The notes below the pieces were generated by a model. That model worked only from the letters and a program-made list of their open reading frames with translations, did no database searches and was not told the DNA's origin. Position numbers and translations under genes: made by a program. A DNA stretch of 64,000 nucleotides. Source: Powellomyces hirtus. Lineage: Eukaryota; Chytridiomycota; Chytridiomycetes; Spizellomycetales; Powellomycetaceae. Below are positions 56,431 through 64,000 of the stretch, in pieces. Position 1 is the stretch's first letter; each line of letters starts with the position of its first letter. The stretch covers positions 124,001-188,000 of the forward strand of contig JAHLKG010000023.1 in the NCBI GenBank assembly GCA_025526995.1, given 5' to 3'.

Positions 56431-56984
56431 GTATAATGCCGCAAGAAATCTCGAGATCTTGTCATTTGGCCGTTCCAGCTTGTCGCTGGCAAGTCATTAC
56501 ATAAGCGTGTATGTCAGCACGATCGGGTTATACATGAGATGCTCAATTTGGGGGGAAGGGAAGGGGTTCTGTATCTTTGTGATACGGGACTGTACCTATT
56601 ATATTTTTGCTCACATGAGAGCACGCAATGCAGTTGAGCTTGTTGGGTTACCGGTATGTTGGTCACACATTCCAAGGAAAGATTCCAAGTAAACATTTAA
56701 TGTAAAGACTAGCATTGAGTACACAATTTTCAACATTCCAATACACCCCCTTGTCTGAGCAAGTGATCCGCAATGAAGGGATTTTACTCATTTGGGAGCT
56801 CCGTCATGGACGCTTTTGTCATTGGTGTGATGGTGTTATCGTAGTGCTTGATGCACATGCTTTTGTGATGGTATATGAATGCCAGGGCCGGTAAGGGCTT
56901 TGTACGGGAATTGGCGACCATTTCAGCGTTGGGTAAGTATTCCAGATGAATGTTGTTATTGATGTGATCATGGATGAAGTGATG

Positions 56985-59639
56985 TCAAATGTCATTGTGC
57001 TTGGTATAGGCGTGATGCATAGGGTTCATTGCCAACAAGATGCATGACTGGTTGTCTTTGTAGATTGTTGTGGGACAAGAATTTTCTTCAAGATATTCAC
57101 GGATTTGGCGTTCTTGCAGAAGTGAGCAAAGCCAGATTGTTTCTCGAGTGGTAAAAGAAAGTGCCATATATTCAGCTTTGGTAGATGAGAGAGCAACGGT
57201 GGGTTGGCGCTTCGAAGCCCAAGTAACGGGGCCCGCATTTCCAATGTAGAAAAGGTAGCCAGTGATTGACCGTCGATCATTGATATTGTTTCCCCAATCG
57301 GCATCGCTGTAGCCGTGAAGGGTAACGTTGTTTCCGCCGATGCAGAGGCTGTAATCTGATGTTCCCCGTAGGTAGCGAAGAACGCGCTTTGCCGCTTGCA
57401 GATGTTGAGGCGAAGGGTTGCTTGCGAAGCAAGAAAGCATACTGACCGCGACAGCGATGTCAGGACGCGTGCATATCATCAGGTACATGAGAGAACCAAC
57501 GATTTCGCGATATTCTCCTTCTTGCGGGTTAGGTGAAGTCTTTGTATTTTCGACTTTGTAGGGTTCGAGCTTGGTCTGGTCCATCGGAGTGTTGACGGGC
57601 TTGCAATCTTGCATACCAAAGCGCTCGAGAATGTCATTTACATATGACTCTTGATTGAGGTAGATGACGTGCCTTGAGTAATCGCGTCGAACTCTCATTC
57701 CAAGGTAGTGGTTGACTTCGCCTAGGTCTGTCATGTTGAACTCGTTGTGCAGGGATGTCTTGATTGATGAGATTTCCGATTCGGTCTTTGCGAATATGAG
57801 GAGATCGTCGACGTAGACGGAGATGTACTGCGATGAGTCACTTTCAGGTAGAGTTCTGATGTAAACGGCATTGTCATTTGCCAGGCGCTTGAATCCCAAG
57901 GAGGTCAGTTCCTTGTGAAGTAGGGAGTACCATTCACGCGGGGCTTGTTTCAGGCCGTATAGGGCCTTTCGGAGTCGAAGGATGGTCCCGGGCGGAAAGC
58001 CAGAGCCTTCAGGGGCATAGATTAGGATGGTCTTGGTAACAATCCCATTCAGGAATGCGGTTACTACATCCATTTGATGGCATTTCAAGCCTAGGCTGGC
58101 GGCAAGAGCGAGGAGGACGCGTTGGGTAGCAATCTTGGCAACCAGAGCATAGGTTTCGTTGTAGTCGATACCGTAGCGTTGTTCGAAGCCTTTCACTACA
58201 AGCCGGGCCTTGTATCGTTGGGGTTGACCATTCAGGTCTTGCTTGATCTTGAATACCCATTTGGTGCGGATGGGCCGTTGATTGTTCGGTAAGGATTTGG
58301 GGTTAATGACTTCCCATGTTTCATTGGTATGAAGGGACTTCAATTCGGCATTTATGGCCCCGGTCCACTTCAGCGCGTCGTCTGATGAGAGCGCTTGTTT
58401 GTAGGTTTGGGGTTCTTTGGTACTTGCAGCCGAAAGGGCGATCGCCGTCTTCTCGTTGATGTAGTCAGCGAAGACTGTCAAATGATTGACATTTTCGAGC
58501 AGTTCCCATGTGTTATCTTAGTCTTCGAATCCTAGCCATTTGCAGAGGAATTCGGGGCCTTCCGGGCCATCACGTGAGTCGAAAATCTCTTCGACTTCGT
58601 AGAGTTCTTCGGGCGGGATGTAGTCTTTCGCTAGTTCGAGTGCTGAGGTTTCGTCGAACGTTACATCGCGAGAAATGACTATTTCTTGACGGTTGTCATC
58701 CCAACAGCGGTGAGCGCCGTCAAATTCGTAACCGATGAGTTTGAGACGTGTGGCGCGTGGTGCCAACTTTGAGACTTGTTTTCTCTTGACAAGATGCACG
58801 AAGGCATCGGCCCAAATCACACGAAGGTGAGAAAGTGAGGGCTCTTCGCCGTTGAGCCGTTCGTATGGCAAAATGTTGTTATTGGACTTGTGGGGTAGGC
58901 AATTCCGTAAGTAGACTGATGTAGCCGCTAACTCGGTCCAGAGTTGTTTTGGGATGCCGTATGAGTGTTCCAATGAACGAATGGTGTCAAACAGGGTGAG
59001 GTTGAACCTTTCAGCTACACTGTTGGACTGTGGGGAATCTGCAGCGGTGAGTTCGTGCAGAATGCCCTTTTTCGAAATGAATTCTTTCAGATCGTGATTG
59101 ACAACCTCCCCCCCTTGATCGGAATGAAGTCGTCTGACCCTTTCGTTGGTCTGTTTTTCGATGAAATTGATGAATTCAATCAATTTTGCAGTAGATTCGC
59201 TCTTCGTCTTCAAGAAGAAGATCCATGTGAAGCGGGAATAGTCATCGATCACAACGAGGGCATATTTCTCATCGCCAACCGCGGGTATGTGCGGACCGTT
59301 TAGGCCGAAATGTAGGCGATCGAGTGGCGTCTTGGACCGTGTCATCGTACCGTTGAATGGTGAGCGCTTGTGCTTACCAAACTCGCAACCTTTGCAGACC
59401 TCATTGATCATTGGGAGCTTGAGTTGCTTCATGATGTGAGTGCCAGGATGGCCCAAACGGTGATGCCAGAGGGTTCCTTCGTTGACAGGAGAAGAGGGAC
59501 CAGATCCAGCCCCAGGAGAAGCCGCCGAAGCAGCAGCGGAGGCAGTGCTAAAGCTGCCTGCCCCCTCTGCAGGGGGGCGTGCTTCCCCCTCCTTTCCAAG
59601 AGCACCGAGGGGGCGGTGCTCCGGGGGGGGGGGGGGCAA
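56985..59639 (-). pseudogene. Copia A Pol (A6) with one nonsense codon
   Basis: Two frames in register, 59639-58518 and 58517-56985, separated by a single TAA (58520-58518) inside the chromodomain (GFED-stop-DNTWE; other copies have Glu or Lys). HHCC LWHHRLGHPG..., integrase core VIDDYSRFTW and HSDQGGEV, chromodomain LYEVEEIFDSRDGPEGPEFL and CKWLGFED, RT HQMDVVTAFLNG, KALYGLKQAPREWY, YVDDLLIFAK, RNase H KRVLRYLRGTSDYSL and LSSTKAEYMAL. The RNase H tail ends at a TGA in the same place as in A3. Confidence 0.88.
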
Positions 59640-61576
59640 CCTCAGTGAGGATGGGGCTGACGTTCCCCGATGGGGCTGACCAGCCCCGATTAGGGGCGGT
59701 CAGCCCCGACACTGAAATGGTTGGGTTTGTGGCTTGAATCGATGTATCGGACGCGTGTGTTGGTACATTGGACGCGTTCGTCCATTTTGTCAATTTGGTA
59801 GATGTATTTTTCGACGCGTGTGTCGGTACATTGGACGTGTTTGTCCTTGAGCGAGTTTGAGTAGCGAAGGCCATCGGAGTTGGCGAGATGTGATACATTC
59901 CTCGAACGAGAGGTATGGTGATGTCATTCGTAGTGCCATTGCAGTCTTGAATGACGGCGCTCTCATCTTCAAAGGTTACTCTCTTTCCATCTTTGGCGAG
60001 AGCGGAGACCGAGATGAGAGTTTTGGCGAGTTTCGGAACGTAGAGAACATCAGTGAGAGGTACATCTCTATCTGGAAGCTTCAAGATAGCGTTTCCTTTC
60101 GCTTCGGCATCGAGAAAGGCGTTGTTTCCAAATCTGACGCGCGTTGAGTGCTCTTTGTAGGATTCGAGAATGGAAATGTCATTTGTCATGTGCTGTGAGC
60201 AGCCCGAATCCAGGTAAGCCAATGTAGTGGCGTTATGTGCTTCTGCAATGTTGGCATTAGCAGCAGGTTTTAAGGCTTCGACTGCCTTGGCTTTGAGAGG
60301 ACAATTGAATGGGGTATGTTCATTTGAATTGCATAACCAACAGGGGAAGTTCTGTCTCTTCTTCGAGTCTGTGGTCTTCTTTGCGTCGGTCTTCTTGTGA
60401 CTTGAGCTGTCTTTCTTTGAAGGTTGGGCTTTGAGCGCGATGTTTTCACTCTTCTTGGCAAAACGGTTGTTTTGGTTACTCTTGTTACTTCCATTGTCCA
60501 AACGTTTGGCGGCCGCTTGTAGGCCTTTGAGATCTTTGAAACTTTGGGTTCTGACGAGCTCTGCATGATGTTCATTCATTCCGCAAAGGTAAAACCACTT
60601 GTAGATTTCGAACGGCACCTTCAAGGGGATTTGACTTGTGATCTTCGTGAATGAGGTATTGTACTGCGAGATGGAATGACTTCCTTGTCGGAGTCTTTCA
60701 AGTTGAGTGAGCAAAGTTTTCTCGTGATCGCTTGGTTGGTAACGCGAGAGGAAGGGAGGCTTGAAGGATTCCCAATCCGTGATGGGCTACCACCATCCCT
60801 TGTTCGGCATCTTTCTGGTGATCTCGATACCATTGTTTTGCTTCGCCAGAGAGCTTCGTGAAGATGAATGAGAGTTGTTCTTCTTCAGATACAGGTTTTA
60901 GGCGGAAGACTAGAGTAAGTTGATCGACAAAGTCGGCGAGTTTTGAGAGATTTCCCGTCCCGTCGAATGTAGATACTGCATCGATCGCAGATTTGAAGTA
61001 TGCGAATGATGTACGTTGTGCGTCCCGATCATTGCTCTTTCTGCTGCTCGTAGTTGTTGTGCTCTCCGTTGGGGAAGACGGACGAAAGTGAGGGGCAACT
61101 GGGGCTTCAACTTCGCCGTGAGTAATGTGTTGATGTAGAAAAGGGTACTCAAGGCCCGCTTTTGGGCTTCTCATCGGTGAAACTGCCATAGGATGACCAC
61201 CGATATGAGGCTTTTCGTACTTCTCGGGTTATTGATGGGAAGTTGATGTAGCGAGAGGGTTTGAACTAGTCATCAAAGTCCTCTCCAACCTGTCCATCCG
61301 ATGGTCGAGCTTTTCGTCGATTTCCATCTTGAACCTCTGCAGAATTTGCATGACAATGTCAGTCGGTACTTCGGACGGTACTATCGCCGAGTCTGCATGA
61401 ATTTCTCCATGATTCATCTCATCCACATTGGCATCTGCGTCGTGGGAATCATGGTAGATCGAGGCATCTATATTAACGTCTACTTCAGGGTCAGGACCCC
61501 GTTGGGCTTCTCGTGTGGCTTGACGGGCTTGTTGGCGGGTCTGCACTCCTTGAATGGGAGATCTTGCAGTAGGCAT
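59548..61576 (-). pseudogene. Copia A Gag-protease (A6)
   Basis: Gag start at 61576 (MPTARSPIQGVQTRQQ) with a TAA at 61229. It then runs 61189-60698, and after a frame change near 60790, 60714-59548. Visible parts: YNTSFTKITSQIPLKVPFEI, zinc knuckle CWLCNSNEHTPFNC, protease AYLDSGCSQHM, LPDRDVPLTDVLYVPKLAKT, then the repeated Asn/Thr/His/Ala linker and a Pro/Gly-rich tail that overlaps the pol frame by about 90 nt. Confidence 0.85.
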
Positions 61577-61691
61577 CTTGACAGTGTGCTCAGTACTTTC
61601 TTGGCACTTGAATTTTGACGGAAGACTTGTAGTTTACAGGTTTTACGAAGGGAGAATGATTCGAATTCGACAGGTCTCAGGGCTCATAACC

Positions 61692-62058
61692 TAATGGAGA
61701 TATCGGCACTTCCAGTACTTTATCGGAATTGCAGAGGATTGGCCGAATTCGATGTGGCCTCCAGTATACTTCGTAAAGGGGGTTTTCAGAGCTCTTCTGT
61801 GATGCAGATGACGATGTAGCGTTGTCAGATGCACGGAGATGTAATGTATGTGAATGTATTTTTATGTCTTAAAGTCTTATCGGTAATGTTTCGCTTCGAG
61901 CGTTCTAATCTACCTTTTCTCCAATCACGTGATCACACGTGATCCAATTCAGCTCTTAGCGTTACCGGTATGGCGGTCACGCGCTCTAGTCAGAGAATCC
62001 AAGTAAGGATCTAATGTAAGGACCAAACATTGGGTACGCAAGTCTCAACATTCCAATA
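61692..62058 (-). repeat. Copia A 5' LTR (A6)
   Basis: 367 bp, near-identical to the A2 LTR (32832-33198). Ends TATTGG...; contains TCACGTGATCACACGTGA. Confidence 0.9.
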
Positions 62059-63059
62059 GTTGTAACCTGTCCATTTGACTAAGACCTGCTCGGTTTTCCT
62101 GTGCCATCTTGCATTTAGGATCTTGTCCCCTCGGTAGGTTTCCTGACTGTTCTCGTCCTTCTCGGGCTCTGGTGGAGTGGTGACCTGTCTGTACGGTGTA
62201 CCACCCGGGTCATGGTAACGTCTCAGAATGCTGACGTGAAAGACTGGGTGCAACCCGGTGAACTCCTTGAGTAGTTTGAGCTTGTAGGTGTCAGGATGTG
62301 GGCCCTTGTTGCGTACTGTGAATGGCCCAATCCATTGCTCAGCTAGCTTTTTGTTCCTTGTAGTGACGCTGGTGATTGCAATACCCTCTCAATGGAGTAA
62401 GACCTTGTCACCCTCTCAGTATGTTTCTGTGTGCTTTTTTGCGATCGTAGTACTTTGCCTGCTGGTCCTGTGCGTCCCGGAGCCGTTGCTGCACAATGCG
62501 GCTCACATCGGCAAATTCCTTAATCCGTCTCTCCACGGCGGTTCGCGCCGATTGCCTTATCATCTCTCCCGGGTTAGGTGCTACCCATTGGTTTGGTACC
62601 CGAAGAACACGGCCTAGGTCAATCTCGAAAGGAGATAGTCCCGTTGACCTCTGTGGCGTTTGTTTGTAGTTGTACTCGAGTGTGGGGAGTAAACTCTTCC
62701 AGTTGGAACCGGCGTAGCCCAGAAAGGGACGCATGATTCCCTTGATCGTCTTGATGGCGTTCTCCGCCTTGCCGTCAGTCTGTTGGTGTTGTGCCAACAA
62801 GAGTTCCTGCTTGACGTCGAGTGCCTGCATGAGGTACCGCCAGAATTCTGAAAGCCACTTGAGGTCCCGATTGCTCACGATGGTGTGGGGTAACCCCATA
62901 TGGAGAAATGCCTGTTCCAGAAAGAGTTGAGCCATCTCCTAAGCTGTAGCGCGCGTGTTAGTAGGTAGGAGTATCACGCGGCATGAAAGGTAGTCAACAA
63001 TGAGGAGTACGGCATCCGCCGTCTTGGTCAGTCTCTCGCCGGTGTCTTGCGAAGGGTTC
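62059..63059 (-). pseudogene. Ty3/gypsy chromovirus fragment: integrase C-terminus and chromodomain
   Basis: Minus strand: LFLEQAFLHMGLPHTIVSNR, HQQTDGKAENAIKTIKGIMR (integrase core), YNYKQTPQRSTGLSPFEI, AKYYDRKKAHRNI. After a frame change come LAEQWIGPFTVRNKGPHPDT, HPVFHVSILRRYHD and the beginning of a chromodomain, GDKILNARWHRKTEQVLVKW-TGYN. The chromodomain is cut after GYN by the copia A6 LTR. The right end is cut by an A-family LTR. Confidence 0.82.
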
Positions 63060-63425
63060 TATTGAAGATATCGACGTTTCCAGTACTTTATCGGAAATGC
63101 AGAGGATTGGCCAAATTCGATGCAGCCTCCAGTAGAGTTTATAAAGGGGGCTTACAGAGCTCTTCTGTGATGCAGATGACGGTGTATAATAGTCAGATGC
63201 ACGGAGATGTAATGTATGTGAATGTATTCTATGTCTTAAAGTCTTATCGGTAATGTTTTGCTTGGAGCGTTCTAATCTACTTTTTCTCCAATCACGTGAT
63301 CACACGTGATCCAATTCAGCTCTTAGCGTTACCAGTATGGCGGTCACACATTCTAGTCGGAGAATCCAAGTAAGGATCTAATGTAAGGACCAAACATTGA
63401 GTACGCAAGTCTCAGCATTCCAATA
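63060..63425 (-). repeat. Copia A solo LTR
   Basis: 366 bp, TATTGAAGATATCG...CATTCCAATA in plus-strand order (5' end at the right on the minus strand). No adjoining gag, so a solo or recombined LTR. Confidence 0.8.
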
Positions 63426-64000
63426 CTTCCAGTACTTTATCAGAAGTGCAGAGGATTGGCAAATTTGATGCAGCCTCCAGTATACATTGAAAAAGGTTTA
63501 CAGAGCTCTACTGTGATGCAGATGATGGTGTACTGTTGTCAGATGTACGGGGATGTAATGTATGTGAAAGTATTTTTTGTGTCTTAAGTCTTATCGGTAA
63601 TGTGTTGCTTCGAGTGTTCTAATCTACTTTTTCTGCAATCACGTGACTACACGTGATCCAATTCAGCTCTCAGCGTTACCGGTATGATGGTCACACGTTC
63701 TAGCGGAGATTCCAAGTTAGGATCCAATGTAAGGACTAACGTTGAGTGCGCAAGGCTCAACATTCCAATACAACCCCTCTCCAAGCAATCGATCCGCGAT
63801 GAAGGGATTTTACTCATTCGGGAGCTCCATCATGGACGCTTTTGTCATTGGTGTGATGGTGTTACTGTAGTGCTTGATGCACATGCTTTTGTGATGGTAT
63901 TGGAATGCCAGGGCCGGTAAGGGCTTTGTAAGGGAATTGGCGACCATTTCAGCAGTCGGTAAGTACTCCAGATGAATGTCGTTATTGATGTGATCATGGA
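63426..64000 (-). mobile_element. Copia A copy A7: 3' LTR and pol tail running off the window
   Basis: LTR 63426-63770 directly abuts the previous LTR and lacks its own last roughly 20 bp. It is followed, reading rightwards, by the complement of the polypurine tract (CAACCCCTCTCC) and the untranslated/RNase H tail of copia A pol on the minus strand. The rest lies outside the window. Confidence 0.8.

Larger units (their letters stand above)
56640..62058 (-). mobile_element. Copia A copy A6: nearly complete
   Basis: Minus-strand element with 5' LTR 62058-61692, PBS, gag 61576-59548, pol 59639-56985, polypurine tract (CAAGGGGGTG, 56744-56753) and the first part of a 3' LTR ending at 56743. The 3' LTR is strongly diverged from the 5' LTR and recognisable only to about 56640, so the two do not come from one recent insertion. 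The 5' LTR is inserted inside a gypsy chromodomain. Gag and pol frames carry few breaks, making this the best reference copy of the family. Confidence 0.88.

Noticed and set aside
58518..58520. Stop in A6 pol as another recoded codon
   Set aside because: It is TAA, not TAG, occurs once, and the other copies have a sense codon there; an ordinary nonsense mutation explains it.
1..64000. CRISPR arrays, rRNA genes, bacterial operons
   Set aside because: No evenly spaced direct repeats with unique spacers, no rRNA-like conserved blocks, and spliced eukaryotic genes throughout.

Overview
The window looks like nuclear DNA of a flagellated early-diverging fungus (Chytridiomycota grade). The genes have many short GT-AG introns (mostly about 45-100 nt) and fungal-type proteins (external NADH dehydrogenase, bestrophin-like channel, fermentative-type ADH, Vps39). 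One gene encodes an outer-arm axonemal dynein intermediate chain, which only a fungus with motile zoospores should keep. No species is claimed. Gene models were built by eye from homology, reading phase and splice signals. For the main genes the exon lengths sum to an intact reading frame.

Positions 1-28,400 are a compact gene-bearing segment. In order: an Sgf73/ataxin-7-like SAGA subunit (+), axonemal dynein intermediate chain DNAI1/IC78 (+), Vps39 (-), a 2.7 kb non-coding interval with structured tandem duplications, zinc alcohol dehydrogenase (+), a secreted/membrane protein with a cytoplasmic SH3 domain (+), an Aim24-family protein (-), an ITFG1/TIP-like FG-GAP membrane protein (+), a SIKE/FGFR1OP2-like STRIPAK coiled-coil protein (-), an 18-exon EF-hand external NADH dehydrogenase (+), GAR transformylase (-) and a bestrophin/UPF0187 channel (-). 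They serve unrelated jobs (transcription, motility, vacuolar fusion, fermentation and respiration, purine synthesis) and form no pathway cluster.

Positions 28,700-64,000 are a nested transposon graveyard. A decayed Harbinger-type SANT/Myb ORF is followed by at least seven pieces of one Ty1/copia family ('A'; LTR about 365 bp, ends TATTGGA...TCCAATA), two copies of a second copia family ('B'; LTR about 500 bp, TGTTGGA...CAACA), two copies of a third LTR ('C'; TGTAATGAGCC...ATTATTACA) and Ty3/gypsy fragments, one with a chromodomain. Copia A is unusual because its Pol carries a chromodomain-like module between integrase and reverse transcriptase. Both copia families have a primer-binding site matching the anticodon arm of initiator tRNA-Met, as in half-tRNA-primed Drosophila copia and Ty5.

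Wedged between copia B and copia A (about 54,481-55,881, minus strand) is a very AT-rich stretch. It holds one reading frame of more than 400 codons broken by four TAG codons and by no TAA or TGA. That is what a gene read with UAG as a sense codon would look like; UAG is leucine in the mitochondria of Spizellomyces-type chytrids. I do not recognise the protein. This is the most unusual item in the window.
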